Shown: positions 1 to 12,000 of the stretch, one piece after another
Numbering within the stretch: the stretch's first letter is position 1
Layout of the letters: every line of letters begins with the position of its first letter
NCBI GenBank assembly: GCA_020809705.1
Contig: CP085830.1
Coordinates: forward strand, 2,294,001 to 2,358,000
DNA length: 64,000 nucleotides
Source: Calonectria ilicicola
Taxonomy: Eukaryota > Ascomycota > Sordariomycetes > Hypocreales > Nectriaceae
Reading direction: 5' to 3'
Position numbers and translations under genes: made by a program
The notes under the pieces: generated by a model
Databases searched by the model: none
What the model saw: the letters and a program-made list of their open reading frames with translations, nothing else
Told to the model about the DNA's origin: nothing

Positions 1-879
1 GTACAGCGAATTTGATGGCGATGGCGAGATATAATCTGCCATGCCAGTTTGCTCACAGTGCATTATTTGGAAAAGCTTTCAGGGATGCATCTCGGCTTCC
101 ATCCCCTTTTATTTTTCTCAAAGACTTCGGATGCATATGCTACAAGAGCCACAAAAAACAAAACGAAAAAAAGAAAAACAACAGAGAAAAAAAAGATTCC
201 CGATCTGTATTGTAGACGGCGTTCGGGAAAAAATGCGTCCTGATTGGTCTCCTCTTTCGGTTGCTTAGATAGTGTCACAACTATCCACATCTCATCAAGG
301 GGAGGGAAGGGCTTGGCTTCATGGTTTGATTTAGGGAGGGCATGGCGCGGCACGGCATGGCAGGGATACCAAATGTTTGTCTTTCGTTCTTTTTTTTTCT
401 TCTTTCCAAAAAATTCAACCAAGGAGCCCGCAAGTGCGGAGGCGAGGCAGGATCTGGTTCAGGAGGTTTCATAATCTCTCATGTTGGTTGAAGGCAAGGG
501 GAGATGCGTGCGGTTAGCTAGGTTAGCTAGATGAGAGACACGAAAACAAATATAAAGTGTGTACGTGTATGACATGACATGTGCAATTATCACGCAGCAG
601 TGAAGCACGCAGTGGTCTAGCAAAGTGACACGAGTTCAATGTCTGACAAAACTAGTTTCAAAATAAACTCATTTCGTGCTGATTGTGGTATCCCAAAAAG
701 ATATTTCCTGTCTGCAACACAAGCGTTGCAATCTGCTGCATACATACTCTTGCTATTTCTCACGAGATCCAACAGAAATATGTTTTCCCCAAGAAATAAG
801 ACTACATTTTCCCATCCCCAACACCGACAACACGCGCCAAGGGACCCTTCTTCGTCTTGCCTGCTTTTTACCGCGCCGT
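1..879. other. Intergenic, left edge
   Basis: No convincing gene is seen. The stretch has A-rich purine tracts around 148-200, a T-rich run near 387-408 and a perfect tandem duplication of the 9-mer GGTTAGCTA at 512-529. The part next to 880 must include the 3' UTR of the methylenetetrahydrofolate reductase gene, which is read leftward. Short open frames on both strands are low-complexity and overlap each other. Confidence 0.6.
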
Positions 880-2910
880 TTAATTCACCAGCACGCTCCA
901 GAGAGCATCCTTCTCCACAAAGTCGTGGTGGATCAGGTTCACCAGCCAGTACTCGTCCCGGATGCTGCTGAGGAACTTTTCCGAATCGGAGCCACGGCCG
1001 TAGACCTTTGCCCACTCGCCCCAGATGCCAAAGGCTTCCTCACACCAGGCGCGGAAGCTGACTTCTTCGATGATAGTGGGTGTGACGATTTCCTTGCCGG
1101 GGAAGACACCCCATGTGACGGCATTTGTGCTGGCACCGCCAGCCTCATCTGCACTGGCGAGCCCGCCGCTCGAGTCGGACGACTCGAATTCGCCGTGCCC
1201 GTTGCCCGCGTAGAAGCAGACAGAATCACGCAGCTCAGGAGACGAGAGCTTTGCCTTGAGCGTTTTCCATTCGGTGGCAGGGATGAAGAACTCTACAAAC
1301 GACTTTTGGAAGACGAAGCCGTTGGCAGGACCCCAGCCAAAGGTCGAATCGCTGGAACGCAGACCATTGACAGCTGGTTGAGAGGCGACTGTCCACCAGC
1401 CCTTAGTGTTTAGCTGGAGGAGATGGGGCTGGATAGTCGAAGATTCGGCGAGGAGCTCCTCCTCGCTCCAAGGGATGGCGGGGAGTTCACCCTTGATGTG
1501 CTTGATAAAGACATCGTTGATATCTTGATGAGCCTTGGGGTGACCCCAGAGCTTGACAGCCTGAGTAACAGACATGTGCAGGCTTACGCCATAGCCGTCG
1601 ATTTCACCGTATGCTGGAGATCGAGCGTCACCAAAACGACCGTTGGGGAAGTCATCCCAAGTGGCTTCACGGCCGAGGACACCTTCACCTTCAGAAATAG
1701 CCAGAGTGTTGGCGCGGGTGTTAATGGGCTCAGCGCGGATGCCGGCCTCTTGGGCAGTGGCCTCCCATTCTGGGCGAGTCACAGATCGATCACCAACGAT
1801 GACACGATTGTGCGGGTCAGAGCCAACAGAGGAGTGTCGTCGTGATGCGCGGGATCGAGAATGGTTGCTGAGAGGCAGGTTTGCACTGCCGTTGACTTGC
1901 AGAGAGGGAACTTTGACAGAATCATCGACAACTACAATCACCTCCTCGTCTTGTGGTGGGTCAGGAATGAGATTTGTCCTTTCGAGGATGAATGACACTG
2001 CCTTTTCCAGGTTTAGAGTGTAAAAGTGGAAGCCCTTGGGCCCAGGGTATTTGCTCTTCACTTCCTTGACCTGTTCCACAAGCTCGCTGACAATGTCCAC
2101 GCCGACAAGCTTGACTCGCTCGTCGTCACCTTTTACAGTGTTGAGGCGAGAAAGAAGGTTGTCTGGGATTTTGGCATGGCTCAACTTTGTTGTGCGCTTG
2201 ATCATCTGGAAACTTTGAATAGGCATCAGACCCGGGATTATAGGCAGAGTCTTGAAGGCGCCGCTAGGATGTGTCCGTAACCTCTCCTCAAAGTGCTCGT
2301 AGGCCTTGATATCGAAGAAGAGCTGGGTCATGATGAAGTCCGCGCCAGCCTCAACCTTTTCAACCAGGTAGGGGAGGTCATGCTCGAGGCTCTGGCCAAG
2401 GGGATGGCTCTCTTCGGCATGTCCTTCAGGGTATGCAGCAACACCAATACAGAAATAATCGCCGTGGGTCTTTCGGATGTACTTCACCAAGTCTTTGGCC
2501 CAGTGAAAGTCCTGACCACCATCGTCTTCGGAATCTTCGGGGTCGCGGTACTCGTCTCTTCTCGGGGGGTCTCCACGGAGAGCCAGGATGTTGCGGATGC
2601 CGAGAGCCTTTGCATCTTCGAGGGCCTTATCGACGAGCTTTCGGCTCATGTTGGTGCAAGTCAGGTGCATGCAGGTTGTGAGGCCCAGCTCGCGCTGGCA
2701 CAGCTCGGCGAGTTCAAGGGACTTTTGGGCGGTAGAACCACCTGCACCCCAAGTGACGTTGACGAAGAGCGGGCGGAGGGCGCGTTCCATACGGTGAAGT
2801 CGGTCTCGCAGGTTGGAGAAACCCATGGCCGTCTTGGGTGGGAAAAACTCGAGAGAGAAGTAGGTGCCATCGGCCGGCAAGGCGGCGATACGCTCTGTGA
2901 TTTTGTCCAT
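880..2910 (-). CDS. Methylenetetrahydrofolate reductase (MET12/MET13-type)
   Basis: Predicted cytosolic flavoenzyme that reduces 5,10-methylene-tetrahydrofolate to 5-methyl-tetrahydrofolate, the methyl donor for methionine synthesis. It is a single exon of 676 aa. The N-terminal TIM-barrel half shows the family blocks SLEFFPPKT, VNVTWGAGGSTA, CMHLTCTNM and NILALRGDPPR, then a TQLFFD block and a PGLMPI block. A low-complexity Ser/Arg-rich linker follows, then the eukaryotic C-terminal regulatory half (GWWTVASQPAVNG, FGWGP, FVEFF). Full length fits eukaryotic MTHFR, which has a catalytic plus an allosteric domain. I chose the ATG at 2910 because its context (AACATGG) is better and the protein then begins directly before the conserved barrel. 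An in-frame ATG at 2940 would add ten residues. Fungi usually carry two paralogues and I cannot tell which one this is. It is divergent to the leucyl-tRNA synthetase gene. Confidence 0.95.
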   Translation of the reverse strand: MDKITERIAALPADGTYFSLEFFPPKTAMGFSNLRDRLHRMERALRPLFVNVTWGAGGSTAQKSLELAELCQRELGLTTCMHLTCTNMSRKLVDKALEDAKALGIRNILALRGDPPRRDEYRDPEDSEDDGGQDFHWAKDLVKYIRKTHGDYFCIGVAAYPEGHAEESHPLGQSLEHDLPYLVEKVEAGADFIMTQLFFDIKAYEHFEERLRTHPSGAFKTLPIIPGLMPIQSFQMIKRTTKLSHAKIPDNLLSRLNTVKGDDERVKLVGVDIVSELVEQVKEVKSKYPGPKGFHFYTLNLEKAVSFILERTNLIPDPPQDEEVIVVVDDSVKVPSLQVNGSANLPLSNHSRSRASRRHSSVGSDPHNRVIVGDRSVTRPEWEATAQEAGIRAEPINTRANTLAISEGEGVLGREATWDDFPNGRFGDARSPAYGEIDGYGVSLHMSVTQAVKLWGHPKAHQDINDVFIKHIKGELPAIPWSEEELLAESSTIQPHLLQLNTKGWWTVASQPAVNGLRSSDSTFGWGPANGFVFQKSFVEFFIPATEWKTLKAKLSSPELRDSVCFYAGNGHGEFESSDSSGGLASADEAGGASTNAVTWGVFPGKEIVTPTIIEEVSFRAWCEEAFGIWGEWAKVYGRGSDSEKFLSSIRDEYWLVNLIHHDFVEKDALWSVLVN

Positions 2911-3795
2911 GTTGGACGCCGGGCGGTATGGTAACTGCATGTGTGTGACAGTACAGTACAGCACTGGAACCGGAGAGAGAAGGGGACGGGGTGGTATATA
3001 AAAGCCTGGCCGGTCAGTGGAAGCGGCGGCGGTGGTGACGGATACCGTCGGCGGGTTCGTGCGTCTCTGGTGGCGCACGATTGGGCCCAGACTTAGACTC
3101 AGACTCGGGAGGAAGATATGCAATGCGACGGGGTCAGGCAGCGGGCGAGGGAAGTCGTGGCGCCAACAGTGTCTTTTGCGATTGATGGGTCAAATCAGGC
3201 TGAAGAGCGATGGGAGTGGTGGAGGGCCGTCCAGTCTTTGCTCATGAGGCTCATGGGGAGGGGACCGCGGGAATGAGTTTTGTTGGCGGGGCACTTTTCC
3301 ATAGCGGGGTCCGTTCTCGGGTTGACTGTGACGGATTCGCCTACCTATCTAGGTATTGTTATGACGAGTTGTGCACTGCGCGCGATGAAGGAAACAAGGG
3401 GAACCCCGAGATGCCGGTGTCTTGGATTTAGGTAATAGCAATCGTGCTTGTGGTTTGTGGTTTGTGGCTAGCTGAATGTGGGCGGCGGCAGCGTTTTGGG
3501 GCTGAATATCCCGTGCAAATGCTCATCATGTGTTGGTTTGGCTTCCTGGCTTGGGTCGCAACTACACAGGGTCGCAACTATGACGCACAAACTAAACCGA
3601 CCACCGAGGTACCTGCCCTCATGTATTCATGTATCATGCAAGCCCCCCGCTCGCCGATTGGATACCGCCCACCAAGTACCGACATGGTCTGAGCTCCCAA
3701 TTTTCAATTGCGAATGGGGCCCTTATGGCTCACGCCAGCCTTTTCTGACTTCATTTGATCTCTGAGCTTCGTCGCATCATGACAATAGCGCCGCA
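2911..3795. promoter_or_regulatory. Divergent promoter region, MTHFR / LeuRS
   Basis: 885 bp between two start codons pointing away from each other. On the minus strand a TATA-like TTTTATATACC (about 2992-3002) lies 50-60 bp upstream of the possible MTHFR starts. On the plus side the LeuRS leader holds a two-codon uORF (ATGGTCTGA, 3684-3692) and an overlapping uORF (3779-3820). No coding gene is seen. Confidence 0.55.
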
Positions 3796-3820
3796 ATGCC
3801 ATTGCTCACTACAAGGCTAG
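3779..3820 (+). promoter_or_regulatory. Upstream ORF overlapping the LeuRS start codon
   Basis: An ATG at 3779 opens a 13-codon frame that ends in TAG at 3818-3820. It is out of frame with, and overlaps, the leucyl-tRNA synthetase start at 3796. If the transcript begins upstream of 3779, scanning ribosomes meet this ATG first, so the main start would need leaky scanning. The frame itself is seen directly; its use is inferred. Confidence 0.4.
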
Positions 3821-6771
3821 CTAACCGCGTCACTGCGCGGGGCGCCATATCCGCCTTGGCTGGCGCCTCCCGTTGCACAATCCAGCCCCGCTTGGCCAAG
3901 TCGCCGTTGAACAAGCTCCCAACAGTGCTTTCGCAACGATGGTACGCTGTCGACCTCCCGGCTGTTAGCGACAAGTGGCGCAAGCGATGGGAGGAGACCG
4001 AAGCTGTTGGACAGACGTCTGTGGAGCAGTCGGGCGGCCAGGAGAGCCACTATGTCATGCCAATGTTTCCCTACCCTTCTGGCACTTTGCACCTGGGCCA
4101 CTTGCGAGTTTACACCATTGCCGACGTTGTCGCTCGATTCCGCAAATTGAAAGGTGATAATGTTGTTCTTCCAATGGGTTGGGATGCATTTGGACTCCCA
4201 GCTGAGAATGCCGCTCTTGATAGAGGAATTGCTCCGGAAACGTGGACTAGGAGCAACATTGCCAAGATGAAGGAACAGCTCAGTGTCATGAATGGAAACT
4301 GGAATTGGGATCGTGTAAGTGCCATTTACTTTTGATGATTGCTTCCATAGGTATTTCCTTTTTTTTTCTTTCTTTTTTAATGCTGACAATAAGCCGTTCA
4401 GGAACTTGCGACGTGCGATCCCGATTTCTATAAACACAACCAGAAACTATTCCTCATGATGTACGAGCGTGGCCTTGCCTACCAAGCCGAAGCTGAGGTC
4501 AATTACGATCCCGTAGACAAGACTGTCCTTGCGAACGAACAAGTCGATGCCAATGGCTTCTCGTGGAGGTCGGGTGCTAAAGTTGAGAAGCGCAAACTCA
4601 AGCAATGGTTCTTCCGTATCTCTGAGTACAGCAACGGCCTCCTTGAGGGGCTTGATGTTCTTGCTAAGGAAAACGCCTGGCCAGAAAGAGTATTGGCGCA
4701 ACAAAGAAACTGGCTTGGAAAGTCAACTGGGGCATCAGTAAAATTTCCTATCCTAGCCATGGGGCATGATGTGAAGACTCCCATTGAGGTTTTCACCACT
4801 CGTCCTGATACACTCTTTGGGGTGCAGTACATTGCGCTCGCGGCCTCTCACCCTATTGTAGTAGAGCTGGCCAAGAGAGATCCCGAACTCCAAGCGTTTA
4901 TCGACACAATGCCTGGTCTCCCACCGGATTCCAAAGTAGGCTATTTGTTACCGCAGCTGCGGGCCATTAACCCCCTGGCTTATAACGACGATACCCCTGC
5001 CGCGACTAAAGTGTCTTTGCCAATTTATGTTGCACCTTATGTTCTGGGAGATTACGGTGAAGGTGCTGTCATGGGCGTTCCTGGCCATGACGTCCGTGAC
5101 CACGGCTTCTGGAAGCACCACCATGAGGATCAGCCGATTCGGACTGTGCTTGCGTCTTCTGAGGATGGCGCTACTACGCTTATCCCTAACGAAGCCTTTG
5201 TTGAGCATGGTATCATGACAGAGCACAGCGGCGCTTTCAAGGGAAAGAAGTCAGCGGATGCTGGTGGGATGATTGTGGACATGCTCAAGCCTGCCGACCT
5301 CGCCAAACCCGTGGAGAAGTGGCGCCTGAGAGACTGGCTCATCAGTCGCCAGAGATATTGGGGCACGCCTATTCCCATTGTTCACTGTGATTCGTGTGGC
5401 CCAGTCCCGGTGCCTGATGAACAACTTCCCGTGAAGCTCCCTCAAGTTGACGGCCACTGGACTGAAGGTCGCACGGGAAACCCCTTAGAATCTACGCCCG
5501 AGTTTGTCAACACCGCTTGCCCCAAGTGTAGCGGGCCTGCTCGCAGGGACACTGACACAATGGATACCTTTGTCGATTCAAGCTGGTACTATGCTCGTTT
5601 CTCTGACCCCCAAAACAAGGAGCAGCCTTTCTCCCCCGAGGCTGGCAAGAACCTCCCTGTCGACACATATATCGGCGGTATTGAACATGCTATTCTCCAT
5701 CTCCTCTACGCTCGCTTCTTCTACAAGTTCCTTGCTTCTACTTCGCTCCTTCCTCAGTACTCTGAGGAAACACCACAAACTGCAGAGCCGTTCAAGCGTC
5801 TGATTACCCAAGGCATGGTTCACGGCAAGACTTTTATCGATCCAGCGAATGGGAAATTCCTAAAGCCTGACGAGGTTGACCTATCGGATCCCGCAAAACC
5901 TCGCGTTGTGTCGTCAGGCGAGCTAGCGACTATTGCCTATGAGAAGATGTCTAAGTCTAAGCATAATGGCGTTGACCCGACCGAGATGATTGCTCGATAC
6001 GGCGCTGATGCCACCCGTGCCCATATGCTCTTCCAAGCCCCCGTCGCAGATGTCCTGAACTGGGATGAGGGCAAGATCTCTGGCGTTACACGTTGGCTCC
6101 AACGCCTGCACGACCAGATTTCTGCCTTGGCTAAAGAGCCCGAGACTGGCGAGGCCTTGTCTGTCAAGGACTATCTTGTGGCAAAGCATGAGAAACTCTC
6201 GTCATTGAACCCCAAGGAGCTTGCGCAATGGGATGCTGAGATTGCCATATGGAGAGATGTTCAACGCACCATTGCCTCGGTGACGGCCTCTTACGAGGAA
6301 ATATACTCGCTCAACACAGCTGTATCTGACCTAATGATTCTCACAAACACCCTCATTAGTAGTTCAGCTGCCAGCGCTCTTGTCAAGCGTGAAGCAGCTC
6401 GGGCTCTCATTGTGATGATGGCGCCCATCACACCCTCGTATGCCGAGGAATGCTGGTCCCTTCTTCACCCCTCGGACAACTCCGTGTTCCAATCTACCGA
6501 GTTTCCCACCCCAGACGCATCCATCACGGAGCTCCTCCGACCACGAAAGCAACCATGCGCTGTCCAGATCAATGGCAAAGTACGTGGCGTAGTGCACATT
6601 TCTCCTCCGCCCTCGGATTTGCAGGGCGATGGGCTTCGTGACTGGATGGTGGAGCAAATCCTGGCCACAGAAGAGGGTGCCGCCAAGTTCTCCCAGGGCC
6701 AGTACGATCTTAAGACAGCGAAGCGAGCAATTGCTGTGCGAGGTGGAAAGACCATCAACTTTGTGTTGTGA
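3796..6771 (+). CDS. NAM2: Leucyl-tRNA synthetase, mitochondrial
   Basis: Class I aminoacyl-tRNA synthetase that charges mitochondrial tRNA-Leu. Exons are 3796-4314 and 4402-6771 (962 aa). The 87-nt intron has donor GTAAGT, branch CTGAC and acceptor CAG, and the join restores the family sequence [13 protein letters not shown]. The first ~50 residues are rich in Arg, Ser and Ala with almost no acids, as in a matrix-targeting presequence. The HIGH motif is HLGH at about residues 99-102, preceded by the typical MFPYPSG. A long CP1 editing insertion follows. KMSKS is intact at about 688-692. Length and bacterial-like layout match the mitochondrial rather than the cytosolic fungal enzyme. In yeast the homologue NAM2 also helps group I intron splicing; nothing here shows whether this protein does. 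Confidence 0.95.
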
Positions 6772-7962
6772 TAGAAAAAAGCAGATGCCTTATTTAGAAG
6801 TCTAGAAAGGAGATGAAAGGAAAAGTTATGATCTTGTAAAATATATATTCTAACGGCCTTAAGAGACAAGAAAAAAAGCCAGCAATAACGGGGACTGGCT
6901 GGGGTTATCAATACGATTGTATTAGTGCTTTTGGATGATGACTGCATTGAGTCTTGAAGCCAATGCCTATACCATTCCACTCTAATTTAAGATGCTTCAT
7001 ACTTGAATCTTGGATTGACAGTATTCTGGCCTGTTGAGCACATGTATTCGCAGTTGTAATCAACCACAGGCGTAAAGAGAGAAGACGTTGGGCGAAGCGG
7101 GGGATGGATGCACTTGCAGCGAGTTCCCCACCATGTCAACCCGGCGTCTTGGGTCTCCACTAAACTACTGTAGGCCCCTCCCCCCACCAGCCGCGGGGGT
7201 GGCGGGTGACAACCAACCCGCCAGGGGGCTGGCTGACTTGGAGCACACACACGACCATGTCATCCCAACGTCATGTTCCAGACTCTCAAAAAAAGACGAA
7301 CTTTGGTTTTATGACAGTTTTGGCCGCGTGACCACGTATGCATGAATGTGGCTTGCTGAAATCAGGGAGAAGGAGAGAAAAAAGGAAAGAAAGGACAGTC
7401 TCGCTCACTTTTCAGCTGCACCATGTCAAACGGAAAGTTCAAAACTAGGAGGCGAAAACATGGGGGTTGATTATGGGCCGACCTAGAATAAGACGGCTAA
7501 CAGAAGAAGCTTAAGAAAAAGAAATGTTCCATAGCCCGCGTCATGCAAGGGAGCTTCACATGTGACCATCTAGAGCGCGGGACTGGGGTTGGTTGCGCTC
7601 AGCTGAGAGTCGGGGCTGGGTTGAACCAGCTCTGTTCGACCAAGTGTCATGTATGTATGTCTGGGGTTTAGCCGTTCTTTGCTTTTGCCCCAGTCCTCTA
7701 GACCCCCCGCAGTCTCAAATCTGGGGAAGAGATTCGATGCTCATTTGCAAATGTCTCGACGCTTGTTACAAGTAATTGGCCCGCGATCCAGAACTACGCC
7801 ATATGACCTGTCATATACAACCAACTCCCAACACAAAACAAAACGCCCACCAGTGCAAAGCGGCACGGCTCACCCACCCTACGATCCAATCATGAGCCGA
7901 TGCATGCCGATGAAGTCGCAGCAAACTCTAGAAAGAAGGAAACCGGCAATGCTGTGGCTGAT
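6772..7962. other. Convergent intergenic region
   Basis: Lies between the 3' ends of the LeuRS gene (+) and the cystinosin-like gene (-). AT-rich sequence with TGTAAAATATATATTC near 6835-6850 is a plausible 3'-end/polyadenylation region for LeuRS. I see no gene in the rest. Confidence 0.5.
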
Positions 7963-9037
7963 TTAGTCTATCCTTCGCTCCTCGTCGTCGGCCAGTAGTC
8001 TATCGTTCTCTCCCGTCTCTCCAAGCTTGGCGCCTCGGTATAGCACAAAGTGTTGTACAACAAAAATGACATCGTACATGATGCTAACGTTGCCGAGAGC
8101 AAACTTGACAGGGTTGCCAGTGATGCCGCTCCAGTCGCGTTGGAGGTAGCTGTCAATGCCCTGCTGGGCCACGCTCAGAACGCCACCAGTCAGATCGAGC
8201 AGGATCTGCTGGATGCTCCAGCCCTCGGTGCTTTTGTTGTTGTAGTTGAAAATCACCTGGGGCGTGTACTTGATAATGGTGATGATCAGTTTGACATATC
8301 CGATTGCGTAAACAATATCGAGCGCAACCCAATCCGTCAATGGGTCGCTTCCAGGCCCTGCCACAAGAAAGCAAGTAAAAGCGACTCCGACGATGCAGCC
8401 GGCGGCCACCCCGAGGATGAAACGGCTGGGACGGCTTCCAGCGCTGGGTGTAAAGCCCCAGAGGCTTTTGGCGAAGAGGTATTGAGAAGTAACGACAATG
8501 GACATGACTACACCATTGAGCGCAAACATGATGTCGTTGAACTCGACCGTGGGCGCAAGCCCATTGTGACGGGCCGCATACTGTTCGCGAACGAGGGGCG
8601 AGTAGTAGAAAGCGACGGTGGATACAAAGTAAGCAGCAAAGCCTGTTCGCCGGGGGTGCGCCTACGGGTTAGCCATCAAAACTTCTCAAGATGCCGGCAT
8701 GAGCGGTCGCGAGCCGCGATCCCCGTCAACAGGGGCGACGATCAAGGCCGTGGGAAGGACCAGGGGTGTTCCGAACAGGACCATGATCAGTCAGATCATG
8801 TCATCGGGCGGTCGCGACCAAGGCAAGGGGGTGTGTGTGTTGGGATTTGGGCCATTGGATGGATTGGGCTGACGTACCAAGCACGTTGATGAAGGGGAAA
8901 TCGACAGTGGTTCCCGACGTGGTTTGACGGCGCCAGTTGAGGATCGACTGGGGGTAAAAGGAGAGACTCCAGGCCAGGAAGTAGATCCAGCCAAAGACCC
9001 CAGAGAGAACGTGGAGGAAGCCGTCGAGGTTCGCCAT
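7963..9037 (-). CDS. Cystinosin-type PQ-loop transporter (cystine/H+ symporter)
   Basis: Predicted seven-helix membrane protein of the lysosomal cystine transporter family, expected in the vacuolar/lysosomal membrane exporting cystine with protons. Exons are 9037-8878 and 8642-7963 (279 aa). The 235-nt intron splits a Gly codon (donor GTACGT, acceptor CAG), and the join reads NVLGFAAYFVSTVAF. Two PQ-loop motifs are visible: FYPQSILNW near residues 27-35 with a following TTSGTTVDF, and YTPQVIFNY in the second half followed by STEGWSIQQILLD, a very typical cystinosin block. The length fits fungal ERS1/cystinosin proteins, which are shorter than the animal ones because they lack the long N-terminal luminal part. 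The start ATG sits in a strong context (GCCATGGC). Cystine as substrate is inferred from family. Confidence 0.9.
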
Positions 9038-12000
9038 GGCCGCGACAGACTGTATGAACGAGAGACAAGAAGGAGCGCGAAAGAGGGGACTTCTGGGGAT
9101 TTAGTTTACTGAGGGAGATGGTGCAAGATAGCGTGACGTGATAGCGCCGGCCGGATTCGTGTGTGGCTGAGGACTCGCAGCGTGGGATGCGTCCCGTGTT
9201 GGAAGGACGGGGCGGCTGACGGCGCCATTGGCGTGGGATGTGGCGCAAATGTGTCGGAATGTCACAGACCTGGTGGAGTGTGGCTGGAGCTCCATGTGCC
9301 CGTTTGGGACGATGCGACCAATCACGAAGCGGTGATCAATCTTGGATGGGGCCCACTAAAATGATCATGAGCATGGGTGATGTCTTGGTTGTTATCCCAG
9401 AATATGCGACAATGCTTTCGTTTCATCTCGACTAGGAGAGAATTTGAAAAGTCGTAGCAACGAGAAGAGGAGGAAGAACATGGTTTTCAAGCAATTTAAA
9501 TCCGGAAAACTCAGTACCCGAGCCAAGACCAATGTTCCCCAGCCTTGGAATGCAACCGGAGGCTTAAAAATACTCTCCATGGTTGGTCACGACGTACCAC
9601 ACCTAGCGGCCTGGTGACCACTTGTCTGTCTGCACGTGTGTGAGACCTAGTGAGAGCTTCCATGTGCGACAAGAGGTGGCTATACATATATGGTATCAAA
9701 GAGGGTTAAATTAACAGACCAAGGGTGCTTAAAGCTTACAGAAATCTTGGCACCCGCGACCGTGTAAGCGATAAGTCAAAAAACGACTGACAATTTGTTG
9801 TTAGGGGGGTGGGGGGCTGGGAATAGAATCGGGAACTGCCACGACATTGACCGGCCAGCCTTAGCTAAACCAATCCATTAAGCGGGACACATGTCATTCG
9901 TGTTCAGTCTTCCTGGAAAGGCGGCATTCGAGTCGATGATGGCTTCATCGCCTGTACATCTTGCATGTTTGGCAGTCATCCAATCTCAACCTCGTATCCC
10001 TCTACGCAGTCCAAAAGGCAATCCCGATGCGAAATTCAAATCGCCCAGACCGCTCGCCAGACCGCCCGCCAGACCGCCATAAATAACACGACCACCAGTT
10101 GGCCCTTTGCATGCGCACATCCCTAATTATATTCGCCCATGCCGCGTCCTCAAACAAGCCTTCTTTTAGCGGACGGGAAGTGACCGAAGGACACTAGAAA
10201 ACTTCACCTTGGTGGGGCCTCTCTCTTTATCTCGACACCCCCTGGGTTCATCCTCCTAACGTTGCCCAAGGTACAAAAAAAAGACAGTATGGGAGGGGAT
10301 CCGAGCTTCTTGTTGCTCGGTGTCGCATCACAGGGGTGGATGGGGGACGATCACGCCAGAGCAACGGAGAAAAAAAAATCATCAACCTGCGAGAAGAATA
10401 GGGATGATGTCCCTTTCTTAGCGTCAATGAGCCTCAAGTGGACCCCCCAGCAGAATCCAGGAATGAGTATTTCCCTGGGTTCTAGAAGGCCCAGGCTCTC
10501 ATCGGGAGACCTCGGATGACTGTGCTCTTGAGCATTCCTTTTTGTTTTCGTAGGTTATCATGAATGGAGCTCCATGGGATTAATTGATCGGAGAGAAAAG
10601 GTGGACCGTGTTGGAATGACTCCGTTCGCTGATGCTACCGCCGCCACGCCAAGGCTCCCGTAATGGAGGCGCCTTTTGAGGCTTTCATGCATACCGTGCT
10701 GTGCCCGAATTATCTCCGCCCTGATGCTCTGATGCGATGACGGGTTCCCACCGTCATGTCAGGGACCACATGTCACACGCGTCACTGTGGTCAAGATCGA
10801 CGAGTCGTAGAATAGCCTCATGAGAGCTTGTGTCGCATGTTGGACCCCAAAAGAGCCCCATTTTGATGCCAAGCGAGAGCGGCGTTGAGCCTCCGTTGCC
10901 CGCCCCCCGGCTGTTCCATGATAGTAATCGACGTCGAGGCTCTGCGTCTTCTATTTCTGCAGAAGGTTTATACACGGAGACGACGCCGTTCGATGTCGGC
11001 GCAAACCTAGCGTCACCTCGCCGGATTCCCCGACCAGGAACCCGAGCTTGGGCACCACCCGCATATCTGCTATTATTTTTTTTTTCTCCCCTTGGGCTTT
11101 GAACCGATTCCCAAGCTGCCATCGGTCGAGGTCCGAAATCAAGAAATTCCCAAGGCTCCACTTTTAGTTGTCGTCCAAGGATGTGAGGGAACCCATGATG
11201 GCCCCCTTCCCTGCTGCCTTCTCGTCGGGGGTTGAACGACGCCTCGAATGGGTCCCCGGCCATCGGTCCGGGCGGGCTCGGCACGGTACTTGTCACCTCA
11301 TTTTTTTGGGTACACAAAAGTGGGCAGGGGGGCTCTTTTTTTACTTTATTGTTCCTCACCGTAAGGTCTGCAGCGTATCGGCGTCGAGACACATCATTGA
11401 GGCGTCTACTCTGGGCAATTAATGGGGACTACGTCGTCGAGGTCAAGGTCGGAATCCGGCGCCCAGCAAGCCCAGAGAAACGTATCACTCACAACCATGA
11501 TCAGCGCATGCCATGCTAGCTGGCACACACATACACACCCCCCGTGAGGGATTGCGGCTACTCCATACGCAGGAATTTATGCCTCTGTATCATTTGTATC
11601 ATTTTTTTTATTATCCTCAATTATTTGACAATGTTACACCGTCGTCATTGACGGCTTCTGCCACCCAACATGCCTGTCACCCGACAACCCACTCCCAGTC
11701 AGCTTATCTGACACCCGAGATGGGCGTTTAGCTGGCGCCCGTCGCAGACCGCTAAAAACACGTTCGTGTGCGCAAAGACGCAAGCCACTTTCGGCAGTGA
11801 GCTGCTGAAAGGGGAAGCGAGCGATGAATTGGGCCGCGCTATCGGATCGAGTGTCAGCTTCCTGCTGGAGCTGGAGAGCGTTCTGATGCTGAGCATTTCC
11901 TCTCAAGGCGCCATGGCCATGGATCCTGCAGGCTCGGTGGGGCCTGTTAACGGGAATAGGGGGCGTGTCAGTGCGATTGGATTGACGAGAGAAACGTCCA

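Noticed and set aside
676..2934. Long plus-strand open frames opposite the MTHFR gene (about 140-245 codons each)
   Set aside because: They lie antisense to a clearly conserved coding sequence, have no domain and arise from its GC-rich codon usage.
10754..11392. 212-codon minus-strand frame upstream of the F-box/2EXR-like gene
   Set aside because: No ATG-supported start of good context, no domain, and other frames overlap it on both strands.
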